Positions 9,478 through 18,219 of a stretch of 64,000 bases of DNA are shown piece after piece. The notes under the pieces are model-generated. The model saw only the letters and a program-made list of their open reading frames with translations. It searched no databases and was not told the origin of the DNA. The stretch covers positions 434,001-498,000 of the forward strand of contig OZ244039.1 in NCBI GenBank assembly GCA_965215225.1. Direction: 5' to 3'. A program made the translations under genes and the position numbers. The DNA is from G965215225 sp965215225. GTDB lineage: Bacteria > Pseudomonadota > Gammaproteobacteria > CBDBNL01 > JAAOII01. Numbering within the stretch: the first letter of the stretch is position 1; each line of letters begins with the position of its first letter.

Positions 9478-9506
9478 AGGGCGTAGATTCTACGCCCTTA
9501 TTTTTT
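9478..9506 (+). terminator. Intrinsic (partial) terminator after the solute-binding protein gene
   Basis: The hairpin AGGGCGTAG-ATT-CTACGCCCT is followed by TATTTTTT. It lies inside the operon, eight bases before the first permease, and is expected to attenuate rather than end the transcript. Confidence 0.8.
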
Positions 9507-9514
9507 AGCTAGGA

Positions 9515-10372
9515 ATGCACGAAAGAAGGCTTGCTTATTTGTTCTTGTTGCCAGCGGTTCTGGTTATTCTGGCAAGCACATTTTTCCCTATCTTCTCGGG
9601 GCTGGTCAATGCCTTTCGGTTCATCAATACCAAACCCAATCCCCGTAATGGCGAATATGTAGGCTTGGAAAACTTTGTCTTTATCATCGGGGACGCTGGC
9701 TTTCACGATGCCATAGTGGTCACTATTCTATTTACCGTCATTAGCGTGGTTGTGACTGTGCTGGTTTCTTTAGGCATAGCCCTTGCTTTGTCTCAACAGG
9801 ATTGGCTTAGCAATGCAGTGAGGTCTATATTGGTGTTGCCATTTGCTATGAGTGCAGCCCTGGTAGGATATACCTGGCGGCTGATGTTTAATGATCGCTT
9901 TGGCTTGTTTGCCGAAATGTTCGATTTTATCCCCGGCTTCAAAGATGCAAACTGGTTGAATGATCCAGTTCTTACATTGGCAGTTCTCATTGCCAGTGAT
10001 GTTTGGAATTGGGCGCCTTTTCTTGCCCTCTTTTTTATTGCTGCTCTCTTAGCCGTGCCGCGCGATGCCCAGGAAGCAGCCAGAGTAGACGGGGCGAATA
10101 GCATAAGAGTCTTTTGGGATGTAACCTTGCCATCTATCATGCCTATGTTCGGTATAGTCATATTATTAAAGACGATTTTCGCTTTGAAGATGTTTGATCA
10201 GATCTATACTTTGAGTAAAGGGGCACCCGGCACCCAGACACTTGGCTTTTATACCTATTTTTATTCACAAAAATATTATGATGTGGGTGGAAGTGCTGCC
10301 ATCTCCTTCTTCCTCATAGTCCCTATGGGATTATTGGCTTGGATCTATATTAAGATGTTGCTGCGCCGATGA
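9515..10372 (+). CDS. ABC sugar importer permease (MalF type)
   Basis: A 285-residue inner-membrane permease with about six transmembrane helices. The cytoplasmic EAA loop is visible as DAQEAARVDGANSIRVFWDV (about residues 189-208), which contacts the ATPase. The start ATG has a weak AGGA upstream. The stop overlaps the next permease start by four bases (ATGA), so the two are translationally coupled. With the 10369 gene it forms the membrane channel for the substrate delivered by the 8126 product. Confidence 0.92.
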   Translation: MHERRLAYLFLLPAVLVILASTFFPIFSGLVNAFRFINTKPNPRNGEYVGLENFVFIIGDAGFHDAIVVTILFTVISVVVTVLVSLGIALALSQQDWLSNAVRSILVLPFAMSAALVGYTWRLMFNDRFGLFAEMFDFIPGFKDANWLNDPVLTLAVLIASDVWNWAPFLALFFIAALLAVPRDAQEAARVDGANSIRVFWDVTLPSIMPMFGIVILLKTIFALKMFDQIYTLSKGAPGTQTLGFYTYFYSQKYYDVGGSAAISFFLIVPMGLLAWIYIKMLLRR

Positions 10373-11187
10373 TAGGACGACATTGGTTTTGGCGGATTGC
10401 TAGACAGCTATTGGTTCTGTTGATTGCTGTGTATATTCTCATTCCTATTGTCTGGGTATTGTTAGGGGCTTTTAAGAATCAAGTAGATATTTTTCGGCTC
10501 ACTTTCTTTTTTGAACCTACCTGGCAAAACTTTGTCATTATTTTTCGCGACTATGGACTGGGTAAGGCTATGCGTAGTTCTTTAATAGTGTCTGGTTTTA
10601 GCGTTCTTATTGCCGTCCCGGTTTCGGTCATTGCGGCTTATAGTTTTGCTCGTTTTCGGGTGCTTGGTAGTCAATCTCTATTTTTCATCGTTCTATCTAC
10701 TCAATTTGTGCCGGCGGTGGTCATTATTATTCCTTATTTTCTTATAGTGCGCGATCTGGGACTCTTGGATACTCATCTTGCCTTAATTATTGTTAATCTT
10801 TCTATTATTACTCCCTTTGGTATTTGGATGCTGACCGGCTTCATTAATGCGATAAACCCTGAAGTAGAAGAGGCGGCTTTGGTAGATGGTTCTACTCGGT
10901 GGCAGGTGGTTAAGAACATCGTCTTCCCAATGATAATGCCAGGCATACTCACCACCGCAATATTTTGTTTCATCTTGTCATGGAACGAGTTTCTCTTTGC
11001 TTTGATGATTTCTCAAACTAACATGCGCACCTGGCCTATAGTTCTTGCTCTGTTTAGCGATGAGTCGGGAGTGAGGTGGGAGTATCTTTGCGCTGCCAGT
11101 GTTATAGCCATGCTACCAGTCTTTCTACTCACTTTGAGTATTCAAAAGCACTTTGTCACCAGCATGTCTATGGGCGCAGTGCGCTAA
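10369..11187 (+). CDS. ABC sugar importer permease (MalG type)
   Basis: A 272-residue permease with about six transmembrane helices and an EAA loop at EVEEAALVDGSTRWQVVKNI (about residues 165-184). The C-terminal part (SWNEFLFALMIS) is typical of MalG-type subunits. It starts within the stop of the upstream permease and is followed after 15 bases by the ATPase gene. Confidence 0.92.
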   Translation: MIGRHWFWRIARQLLVLLIAVYILIPIVWVLLGAFKNQVDIFRLTFFFEPTWQNFVIIFRDYGLGKAMRSSLIVSGFSVLIAVPVSVIAAYSFARFRVLGSQSLFFIVLSTQFVPAVVIIIPYFLIVRDLGLLDTHLALIIVNLSIITPFGIWMLTGFINAINPEVEEAALVDGSTRWQVVKNIVFPMIMPGILTTAIFCFILSWNEFLFALMISQTNMRTWPIVLALFSDESGVRWEYLCAASVIAMLPVFLLTLSIQKHFVTSMSMGAVR

Positions 11188-11202
11188 CAAGAGGAGAGAA
11201 AG

Positions 11203-12276
11203 GTGTCTGTTATTAGATTAAAGAACATAACCAAAAGATGGGGAGCTGTAACTGCGGTTGATCAAATAGATCTGGCTATCCGGGATAAGGAATTTATGGT
11301 GCTCTTGGGTCCTTCTGGCTGCGGGAAAACTACTACCATGAGAATGATAGCTGGTCTTGAGGAAATCACGGAGGGAGAGGTATATATAGGAGACAAAATG
11401 GTAAATCATTTGCCGCCTAAGGATAGAGACATAGCTATGGTTTTCCAAAATTATGGTCTTTACCCTCATATGACAGTGGAGGAGAATATTGGCTATCCAC
11501 TCAAGATTCGCCGTATCCCTAAATCGGAAAGACGAACGCTGATTGATAAGGCGGCTCGGCGGGTCGAACTAACCGAATTCCTTGGTCGGAGGCCAGCCGC
11601 CCTATCGGGTGGACAAAGACAACGGGTGGCGCTGGCACGCGCCATAGTGCGCGAACCCAACTGTTTTCTAATGGATGAACCCTTATCCAATTTGGATGCG
11701 CGCCTTAGGGTCATTATGCGCACCGAGCTTAAGCATTTGCAACATGAGCTACAGATAACCACTGTGTTTGTTACCCATGATCAAGTAGAGGCCATGACTC
11801 TAGCGGATAGGGTGGCAGTGATAAATGAAGGGAAGATCTGCCAGTTGGGGACACCAGATGAAATATACAATGATCCACAGAATCTCTTTGTTGCCGGGTT
11901 CATTGGTTCGCCAGCAATGAATCTTATTAAGGGCAGTCTGATAGGGGACTCCTTTCGCGCCGAAGAGATAGAAATTCGCTTGCCAGCTTCAATTCTTAAC
12001 CAGCTTAATAGGAAGCAGTTGATCCTCGGCATTCGGCCTGAGGATATCGAGATTTGTTCATTGGAGAAGGCTCAGTTTAAGCATCCGGTCTATTCGGTTG
12101 AGATGTTGGGGGATGCAACTCTTATTACCATCCGAGTTGGGCATAACTATATCACCGCCAAAGCAGGCAAGGAAGTAAGAACCCAGATAGGTGAAGAGAT
12201 AGGTATGCTATTCGCGCCGAAGAGGCTGTATTTTTTTGATGCTGATAGTGAGGAACGGATAGTCATTAAGGAATAA
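11203..12276 (+). CDS. ABC sugar importer ATPase (MalK/UgpC type)
   Basis: A 357-residue nucleotide-binding subunit that powers the importer. Walker A GPSGCGKTT (about 37-45), Q-loop VFQNYGLYPH, signature LSGGQRQRV, Walker B CFLMDEP with LSNLDARLR, and H-loop VTHDQ are all intact. A C-terminal TOBE-type regulatory region follows (about 240-357, LGIRPEDIEI). The start is GTG at 11203 behind a strong AGAGGAGAGAAAGG site. One ATPase for two permeases implies a homodimer. Confidence 0.93.
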   Translation: MSVIRLKNITKRWGAVTAVDQIDLAIRDKEFMVLLGPSGCGKTTTMRMIAGLEEITEGEVYIGDKMVNHLPPKDRDIAMVFQNYGLYPHMTVEENIGYPLKIRRIPKSERRTLIDKAARRVELTEFLGRRPAALSGGQRQRVALARAIVREPNCFLMDEPLSNLDARLRVIMRTELKHLQHELQITTVFVTHDQVEAMTLADRVAVINEGKICQLGTPDEIYNDPQNLFVAGFIGSPAMNLIKGSLIGDSFRAEEIEIRLPASILNQLNRKQLILGIRPEDIEICSLEKAQFKHPVYSVEMLGDATLITIRVGHNYITAKAGKEVRTQIGEEIGMLFAPKRLYFFDADSEERIVIKE

Positions 12277-12332
12277 CTTCGCCTACCATCAATTGTTGTT
12301 CCAATAATCTATTCTAATTTTATAAAAAAATT

Positions 12333-12366
12333 AGGGAATTATATAGTATCTTCCACATAATTCCCA
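12333..12366. repeat. Isolated IS1595-type inverted-repeat end
   Basis: TTAGGGAATTATATAGTATC followed by TTCCACATAATTCCC closely resembles the left inverted repeat of the deleted IS1595-type element at 13902. It marks the left edge of the accessory insert carrying the nuclease and methylase genes. Confidence 0.6.
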
Positions 12367-12397
12367 AATCAAAAGCCCAAATAGGCAAATAAGAGAA

Positions 12398-12763
12398 CTA
12401 TAGGCTATTCATCATTGCCTTTACATCACTTTCAAACAAATCAAAAGACCTCAGTAGAGTTTCCTTCTTTGTGATTTTGAATGTAGCATTACTTCCTTTT
12501 GCCATAGAAACAAGACTATGATTATCTAACTCATTCTTTGGTATTATTAAATAACCTATTGAGTTGGGCGATATGCCTAAACAGAAAAGATGTGTGTACT
12601 TTGTATCATAGCTTACACCATTAAATTGAAAATTGGAATGCACATCTATTGTTGCCACCTTTACTTCGATAAGACATTCTTTCTCCTCCCATTTGATAGC
12701 TATATCGTAATGTCCTCGCCTACCTTTGATAACTGTAACACTCTCGTATCCCATTAGTTTCAA
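12398..12763 (-). CDS. PD-(D/E)XK nuclease-like protein, 5' end unclear
   Basis: A 121-residue frame from a TTG start. GHYDIAIKWEEKECLIEVK fits the PD-(D/E)XK pattern (Asp, then Glu-x-Lys), typical of restriction endonucleases and Holliday-type nucleases. The frame is open further upstream to about 12907 with plausible coding sequence (for example KGNIGEDFFAGLL, a common lead-in to this fold) but no ATG, GTG or TTG there. The gene is therefore probably 5'-truncated or frameshifted, or uses an unusual start. It lies just downstream of a DNA methylase on the same strand, so the pair may be a decayed or compact restriction-modification system. The fold call is moderate; the pairing is inference. 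Confidence 0.55.
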   Translation of the reverse strand: MKLMGYESVTVIKGRRGHYDIAIKWEEKECLIEVKVATIDVHSNFQFNGVSYDTKYTHLFCLGISPNSIGYLIIPKNELDNHSLVSMAKGSNATFKITKKETLLRSFDLFESDVKAMMNSL

Positions 12764-12915
12764 TAATCCAGCAAAAAAGTCTTCCCCTATATTGCCCTTA
12801 TCTGTAAGAGACGCAAATTTTAATGAGCCAAATTCGCTATCTACCCATTTTGAGTAACTAAAATTCGCTTTCTTTGTCTTCTCTTTTAGATAATCCTTCG
12901 CTATCTATTCAGTTA

Positions 12916-13851
12916 TCAATTCAAAGTCCCTATTTTGTTATCATAAAGGTATTGACGAATATGGTGCATACGAATATGCCGGCAATGATTGGTTGCTTTT
13001 GAGGAATAGTCCCCCCAATCTGCCCGCTTTAATAAGGATAATATCTTTTGCTTATCCTTCTTAATGATCATTCCATAGCCAGACCCATAGTTTACCTCAT
13101 CAAAAGAATGAACTATCTTGGTATTCTTTCCATAAAATGTAGAAGCTACAAAGCAATCATAAACACGACCTCTCCCCAAGCCACAAAAACGGCTGGGAGC
13201 GGAACAACAGGTATAGATATCTACATATTCACTCACATCATAACTAACAAAGACTTGCTTATTCTTTCCCTTCTGCCATATTTGGAAAACAGTATTAACT
13301 GACATTCTCTTGTTGTTGCTTGGTAAGTAGAAGGCATCGCTTTTTAACTTTTCATTATGAATAAGTGATGCGCCTTTTACACGAGACATATTGCTTCCCT
13401 TGCCATTACTATAAAAAGACATAGGCAAAATGAACGCAACCACATCAGCAAACAAAAAGGACCGATTAATAAATGCTAGTGCCAAAGCACCTCTTACTCC
13501 AAAAGGGGGATTACCGATTACAATATACTTAGACTTGATTTTTGGACTCCATCTCAGATAATCCGCTTGTTCTATGTTAGGATTCCTTGGCAAGATGTCC
13601 AACCCTATTTTTTTATATCCCAGCGGGATTATATCGTAAAAGCAACCCTCCCCCGCCGAAGGCTCTATATAGGTATAGCCTTTTAGATCTATATTGTTCT
13701 TATCGCAAACACGAAGAAATGTGCTCATACAACTCTTGGCTACATCTCTATCAGTAAAAAAACTATCCTCAGGTAAGCTTTTGTTAATAGCATAATGAGG
13801 CAACTGAGTAATGCAAATAGTATTTTGTAGCCCATCCCAAGCACTACTCAT
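12916..13851 (-). CDS. DNA adenine-N6 methyltransferase-like protein
   Basis: A 311-residue protein with the AdoMet-binding motif YIEPSAGEGCF (about residues 62-72) and catalytic motif IV NPPFG (about 112-116), in the order seen in gamma-type N6-adenine methylases. The C-terminal third would be the target-recognition part and is not recognised. It is shorter than most stand-alone enzymes. The nuclease-like gene follows immediately, and IS1595-type ends flank the region, so horizontal acquisition is likely. Confidence 0.7.
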   Translation of the reverse strand: MSSAWDGLQNTICITQLPHYAINKSLPEDSFFTDRDVAKSCMSTFLRVCDKNNIDLKGYTYIEPSAGEGCFYDIIPLGYKKIGLDILPRNPNIEQADYLRWSPKIKSKYIVIGNPPFGVRGALALAFINRSFLFADVVAFILPMSFYSNGKGSNMSRVKGASLIHNEKLKSDAFYLPSNNKRMSVNTVFQIWQKGKNKQVFVSYDVSEYVDIYTCCSAPSRFCGLGRGRVYDCFVASTFYGKNTKIVHSFDEVNYGSGYGMIIKKDKQKILSLLKRADWGDYSSKATNHCRHIRMHHIRQYLYDNKIGTLN

Positions 13852-13901
13852 TTAACTAGCTTGTTATAAGTTAATTGCTTCCTATCCATGCTGGTTTATT
13901 A

Positions 13902-14369
13902 TGGGAATTATATCCTATCTTCCACAAATACATAAATTCCCTTGATTCAGACGAAAACTAAACTCGCTAAGATACCTATCAAGATGCTTCTTCGAAAAAT
14001 GGTGGAAAGTCCCGTGATAACCAGGCTTCAATAACACCCATACTGATTCAATCCCGTTTGTATGAGCCGCTCCGTCTACCCTCTTCCCAACACTATGATT
14101 AACTAGGAGTTTATAGTAGCCACGAATCGGCTTATAAAACCTCGCCTCATCAGTCGAAAGAACACTACCACCCCAGCGCCTATTCTCAAAGTGTGCTCTT
14201 GCCTTCTCCTCAGTAGGAAAATCCTTCATAAACTCAAACACACTTATCGTCTTTGCTACTATTCTAACTTCTTTAGATTTCATATTCATATTACAGTATA
14301 GGTTTCCATAAAATTCAAAGATTTTATCTCATTATTTATCGATTTGTGGGAAATAAGATATAATTCCCT
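13902..14369 (-). mobile_element. Internally deleted IS1595-type element
   Basis: Inverted ends GGGAATTATATCCTATC... at about 13902-13928 and the complement near 14343-14369 match at about 25 of 27 bases. Between them lies a single shortened transposase frame. The 468-bp length is roughly half that of a full element. Confidence 0.75.
13915..14289 (-). pseudogene. IS1595 (ISXO2-like) transposase with in-frame internal deletion
   Basis: 124 residues. The N-terminal part (FEFMKDFPTEEKARAHFENR then RWGG) resembles the N-terminal zinc-ribbon lead-in. The rest is the C-terminal half of the DDE domain (VDGAAHTNGIESVWVLLK, YHGTFHHFSKKHLDRYL). The zinc-binding cysteines and the first catalytic Asp region are missing, so it cannot be an active transposase, yet the join keeps the frame open. 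It might still bind element ends. Confidence 0.7.
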
Positions 14370-14556
14370 TAATTTAATTATAGGTGATGAAAGACGAACC
14401 CTAGAACTGAATGTCACTAAGGACACAAAGCCGCCTGAAATTCAGTTTGTGGATCTGGCGTCAAGCTATGCTCGGATGGGGGACAGAGGGGTTGTGAATA
14501 TAAGAGATAGGTTTTCCCAAATCATTGAAGCAAGCTATTTTATAGATGATGATTGA
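14370..14556 (+). pseudogene. Unrecognised 3' gene fragment cut by the IS1595-type end
   Basis: An open frame enters from inside the inverted repeat and continues as GDERRTLELNVTKDT...SQIIEASYFIDDD before a stop at 14556. No start or ribosome-binding site lies outside the repeat, so it is probably the tail of a gene interrupted by the insertion. I do not recognise the family. hscA, the usual gene upstream of fdx, is not evident here. Confidence 0.4.
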
Positions 14557-14578
14557 ATGATTTTGTTCAGCTATGACT

Positions 14579-14584
14579 TATAAT
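14579..14584 (+). promoter_or_regulatory. Putative -10 box upstream of fdx
   Basis: TATAAT lies 24 bases before the fdx ATG. A TTGAAT at 14553-14558 is a possible but over-spaced -35. Confidence 0.35.
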
Positions 14585-14608
14585 ATGTAGCTATGTTCGC
14601 AAATAAAT

Positions 14609-14947
14609 ATGCCGAAAATAAGATTTTTACCTCACGAGACCTATTGTCCTGAGGGCAAGGAAATAGAAGTGGAGGCGGGGGAAACTATTTTGAACGCAGC
14701 CGCTCGCTATGATATAGACATTGAGCATGCTTGTGAGAAGTCCTGTGCTTGTACCACCTGTCACGTTATAGTGAGAGAGGGTTATGATTCACTAAATGAA
14801 GCAAGTGAAAATGAAGAGGATATGTTGGATAAGGCTTGGGGTTTAGAACCCGAGTCGCGTCTGAGTTGTCAAGCAGTGGTTGCTGATGAAGACCTATTGG
14901 TAGAAATACCCAAATATACTATTAATCTTGTATCGGAAAATCATTAG
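14609..14947 (+). CDS. fdx: ISC-type [2Fe-2S] ferredoxin
   Basis: A 112-residue adrenodoxin-type ferredoxin that supplies electrons for iron-sulfur cluster assembly. Cluster ligands are visible in CEKSCACTTC (three of the cysteines) with the fourth in LSCQ about 36 residues later, exactly as in the Isc ferredoxins. iscX follows 12 bases downstream, the standard arrangement at the end of an isc cluster, although the upstream isc/hsc genes are not in the window. Without its usual neighbours it seems to be expressed from its own promoter. Confidence 0.95.
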   Translation: MPKIRFLPHETYCPEGKEIEVEAGETILNAAARYDIDIEHACEKSCACTTCHVIVREGYDSLNEASENEEDMLDKAWGLEPESRLSCQAVVADEDLLVEIPKYTINLVSENH

Positions 14948-14959
14948 GAGAAAGATACT

Positions 14960-15163
14960 ATGGACTTGAAATGGACTGATACCCAAGAGATTGCCCTTGA
15001 GCTGTTGGAGCATTATCCAGATGTGGATCCTCAATGGGTGAGATTTACCGACCTACACAGATGGATCTGTGAGTTAGAAAATTTTACCGATGATCCCAAT
15101 GGTTCTAACGAGCATATATTGGAAGCAATTCAAATGGCGTGGATAGAGGAGGCTAAGGACTGA
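14960..15163 (+). CDS. iscX: Iron-sulfur assembly adaptor IscX
   Basis: A 67-residue acidic protein matching IscX (LKWTDTQEIA near the start; DLHRWICELENF in the middle). It binds iron and IscS and modulates cluster formation. It has an AGGAG site before ATG. The stop overlaps the ndk start by one base. Confidence 0.93.
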   Translation: MDLKWTDTQEIALELLEHYPDVDPQWVRFTDLHRWICELENFTDDPNGSNEHILEAIQMAWIEEAKD

Positions 15164-15570
15164 TGGCCCTGGAACAAACTTTATCAATTATTAAGCCAGA
15201 TGCGGTTAAGAAGCAACTAGTGGGGACTATACTGGCGCGTTTTGAGGCAGCTGGCTTTAAGATAGTGCAGATGAAGATGTTGCATTTAACCGCAGCTCAG
15301 GCAGAGGGGTTTTATGCTGAACACAAGGGAAAGCCCTTCTTCATAGACCTAATCAACTTTATGACCTCGGGCCCTATAGTTGTCCAGGTCCTAGAAGGAG
15401 AAAATGTGATAGAAGAGAATCGTCTTCTTATGGGCGCGACAGACCCCCGTCAGGCAGAAGCAGGCACTATTCGCGCTGACTATGCTGATAGTATAGATGC
15501 CAATGCGGTTCATGGCTCAGATAGTTCGGCGGCGGCACAAAGGGAGATAGCCTATTTTTTCTCTTCATAA
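15163..15570 (+). CDS. ndk: Nucleoside diphosphate kinase
   Basis: A 135-residue enzyme that transfers the gamma-phosphate from ATP to other NDPs through a phosphohistidine. The active-site motif NAVHGSDS (His about residue 117) and the N-terminal IIKPDAVKK are intact. It is translationally coupled to iscX (TGATG). Only three bases separate it from the next gene. Confidence 0.96.
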   Translation: MALEQTLSIIKPDAVKKQLVGTILARFEAAGFKIVQMKMLHLTAAQAEGFYAEHKGKPFFIDLINFMTSGPIVVQVLEGENVIEENRLLMGATDPRQAEAGTIRADYADSIDANAVHGSDSSAAAQREIAYFFSS

Positions 15571-15573
15571 GAT

Positions 15574-16281
15574 ATGCGTTGGGGATTCTATCTATTTGGT
15601 TTTTTACTCTTTTCTTGCACTTCAGTCCAAGAAAAAGATGAGAGGCTACAATCGGCAAATGCCCATATTGAGCTGGCAATTTCTTACTTGTCCCAAGATG
15701 ATTCCTCAGCCGCGCTTGAACAGCTGGAAAAATCGCGCGCTATAACTGCCGACAATAGCGAATTGGACCATGCATATGCTATCTACTATCAAAAGATTGG
15801 CGATAGGGATAAGGCGGAAGTCTTCTTCAAGGCAGCCCTAGAGAAGGAGCCAAACAATCCCCGCTTCAATAATAACTATGGCGTCCTACTCAGTGAGATG
15901 GGAAGATATGATGATGCCTACAAGAGTTTTGAAATAGCCTATATTAACAAGGAATATATCCAACGCAGCAGTGCTTATGAGAATTACGGTGACGCAGCCC
16001 AGTTGAACCTAGACTATGGGCGCGCCATCAAGGCTTACCAGGAGGCATTGGCATTAGACCCAGATTGGTTCATCTTACGGGTCAAACTAGCAAAGAGTCA
16101 CTACAATAATGCGGATTTCACCCAATCTTATAACTACTTTTCAACCTATATGGATAACTTACGCCGTCTCAATTTGTCGCCAAGTGTTGAGGATTTAGAA
16201 CTTGGTATAGGCATAGCTGCCGCCTTAAGGGATTTTGAGGCGGTGGAGAACTATCAGGAACTATTAATTAATTTGGAATAG
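15574..16281 (+). CDS. TPR lipoprotein, PilW/PilF type
   Basis: A 235-residue lipoprotein (lipobox LFSC, Cys about 15) with about four to five tetratricopeptide repeats (for example KAEVFFKAALEKEPNNPR and RAIKAYQEALALDPDWF). The position between ndk and rodZ is where gammaproteobacteria carry pilF/pilW, the outer-membrane pilotin of the type IV pilus secretin. No pilus genes are in this window, so whether it serves a pilus here is open. Confidence 0.8.
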   Translation: MRWGFYLFGFLLFSCTSVQEKDERLQSANAHIELAISYLSQDDSSAALEQLEKSRAITADNSELDHAYAIYYQKIGDRDKAEVFFKAALEKEPNNPRFNNNYGVLLSEMGRYDDAYKSFEIAYINKEYIQRSSAYENYGDAAQLNLDYGRAIKAYQEALALDPDWFILRVKLAKSHYNNADFTQSYNYFSTYMDNLRRLNLSPSVEDLELGIGIAAALRDFEAVENYQELLINLE

Positions 16282-16282
16282 T

Positions 16283-17125
16283 ATGGAAACCAAGAGTGTT
16301 TCAGAGCCTTCACATGAGGCAAGTCTAGAGCAGCGAAGGTCTGAGGCGAAAAGGAAGATCAGCCAACTTATTGAGGGGCGCTGCCATGATATAAGCAGGA
16401 AGCTAGAGGATCTAGCCTATGAGTTGAATATGCATAGCACTATTGCTACCGAAATAAGGGACGGTAGTCTTTATGATAAGACGGAGAAGGTGTTTGCTCA
16501 AGGGTACGTGATGGCTCTCGCCAGAGCATTAAAACTAGACCAGCGGGAGCTACTTGGCCTACTTAATATAGTTTATCAAACAGATGGGAGTGATGATGAC
16601 AGTCCGACCTTCATGAGCGATTATGAGGAAGAATCTGCTCGCCAGCAACAAAGGCGGGGTCTGTTTAGGGTGAGCGTCCCATTTGTTTCCTTTTTAGTAA
16701 TCCTCTTAGTCATAGTCTATTGGAAACTCTATCTAGATATAAACCCTGAACCAGTGATATCCGATATAAGAATAGAAGCAGATTCCCTTAACTTTAGCTC
16801 TGCGGCGGATGAGGTTGTGGTCGATGATAACCAAACAGCTGTGCTTATTGAGGAAATTCCGCCTGAACCGGTTCAGCCGGCCGAACCAGATGACCTTCTT
16901 GAATTCAGCTTTGCTGAGGAATGCTGGCTTGAGGTAAGGGACAGTCAAGGACGCGAGATAGTGTGGCAACTCTATGGTCCAGGCGAGAAGGTTGCTTTGA
17001 GGGGCGAGCCTCCTTTTGAGATAGTAGTCGGTAATGTGAAGGGGACGACGGTTAAATATCGTGGCGAGGAGGTTGAACTGCCCATCGACTCACTGGATAA
17101 TGTTGCCCGTATTACTATTCCCTGA
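16283..17125 (+). CDS. rodZ: RodZ-like cytoskeletal/helix-turn-helix membrane protein
   Basis: 280 residues: an N-terminal helix-turn-helix region (about 30-95), a single membrane span (about 133-153, FVSFLVILLVIVYWKLYL) and a periplasmic DUF4115-like domain (CWLEVRDSQGREIVWQLYGP). RodZ ties MreB filaments to the membrane and controls rod shape. It starts two bases after the upstream stop, and its stop overlaps ispG by one base. The HTH matches the usual RodZ pattern only loosely, so the name rests partly on context. Confidence 0.8.
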   Translation: METKSVSEPSHEASLEQRRSEAKRKISQLIEGRCHDISRKLEDLAYELNMHSTIATEIRDGSLYDKTEKVFAQGYVMALARALKLDQRELLGLLNIVYQTDGSDDDSPTFMSDYEEESARQQQRRGLFRVSVPFVSFLVILLVIVYWKLYLDINPEPVISDIRIEADSLNFSSAADEVVVDDNQTAVLIEEIPPEPVQPAEPDDLLEFSFAEECWLEVRDSQGREIVWQLYGPGEKVALRGEPPFEIVVGNVKGTTVKYRGEEVELPIDSLDNVARITIP

Positions 17126-18219
17126 TGTTTTATCACTATCCAATTAAACGCCGTCCTTCTCGCCTTATTATGGTAGGCGATGTTCCAGTGGGCGGGGAGT
17201 CTCCAATTTCGGTTCAGTCTATGACCAATACGGACACCTTGGCTATTGAAGCAACTATTCATCAGATAAGGCAAATACAAAAAGCCGGCGCTGATATGGT
17301 TCGCCTTTCAGTTCCTAGCTTGGAAGCGGCAGATGCCTTTGCTGCTATTCGCCGCCAGGTTCAGATACCGCTTATTGCGGATATTCATTTTGACTATCTT
17401 ATCGCATTGAGGGTTCTAGAACACGGGGTGGATTGCTTGCGCATAAATCCCGGTAATATAGGAAAGAAAGAAAAGATAAAGGCAGTCGTTGATAGCGCAA
17501 AAGAAAAGAAGATTCCTATTCGGATAGGGGTGAATGCTGGGTCGCTTGAGAAGGATTTACAGAAGAAATATGGCGAGCCTACCCCGAATGCATTGGTAGA
17601 GTCGGCTATGCGCAATGTGGATTATTTGGATAGGTTTGATATGCCAGATTTCAAAGTAAGTGTTAAGGCTTCGGATGTGATGATGGCAGTAGAGGCTTAT
17701 CGTGGTCTAGCACAGAAGATAGATCAACCGCTCCATTTAGGAATTACTGAGGCTGGGGGGCAACGAAGTGGTTCAGTCAAGTCGGCATTGGGAATAGGAA
17801 CTCTACTGATGGAAGGAATAGGAGATACATTAAGAGTATCTTTAGCTGCTGATCCAGTGGAAGAGGTGAAGGTGGGATGGGATATATTGAAAGCCTTGAG
17901 ATTGCGCGCCCGCGGTGTGAATTTGATTGCTTGTCCTGGCTGTGCCCGCCAAACTTTTGATGTTATTAAGGTTACCAATGATCTCGATACAAGACTTGAG
18001 GACATAAGCACTTCTATGGATGTGGCAGTGATTGGCTGTATTGTCAATGGCCCTGGGGAGGCAAAGGAATCCCGTGTCGGTCTTACTGGAGGCAAGAAGG
18101 CTAGTTTGGTGTATATCAATGGCAAGGCGCAAAAGAAGATTGACAATGCCGACCTGGTTGATGGCTTAGAAAAACTTGTGCGCGCTCAAGCCAAAAAAGT
18201 AATCACTAGGTCTTCTTAG
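17125..18219 (+). CDS. ispG: 4-hydroxy-3-methylbut-2-enyl diphosphate synthase
   Basis: A 364-residue [4Fe-4S] enzyme converting MEcPP to HMBPP in the non-mevalonate isoprenoid pathway. The TIM-barrel part starts with ISVQSMTNTDT. Cluster ligands are in ACPGCARQTFD and GCIVNGPGEAKE. The start overlaps the rodZ stop (TGATG). The final 37 codons are the source of five further copies lying downstream, so the gene end itself belongs to a tandem array, but the reading frame and C-terminus appear normal. Confidence 0.96.
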   Translation: MFYHYPIKRRPSRLIMVGDVPVGGESPISVQSMTNTDTLAIEATIHQIRQIQKAGADMVRLSVPSLEAADAFAAIRRQVQIPLIADIHFDYLIALRVLEHGVDCLRINPGNIGKKEKIKAVVDSAKEKKIPIRIGVNAGSLEKDLQKKYGEPTPNALVESAMRNVDYLDRFDMPDFKVSVKASDVMMAVEAYRGLAQKIDQPLHLGITEAGGQRSGSVKSALGIGTLLMEGIGDTLRVSLAADPVEEVKVGWDILKALRLRARGVNLIACPGCARQTFDVIKVTNDLDTRLEDISTSMDVAVIGCIVNGPGEAKESRVGLTGGKKASLVYINGKAQKKIDNADLVDGLEKLVRAQAKKVITRSS

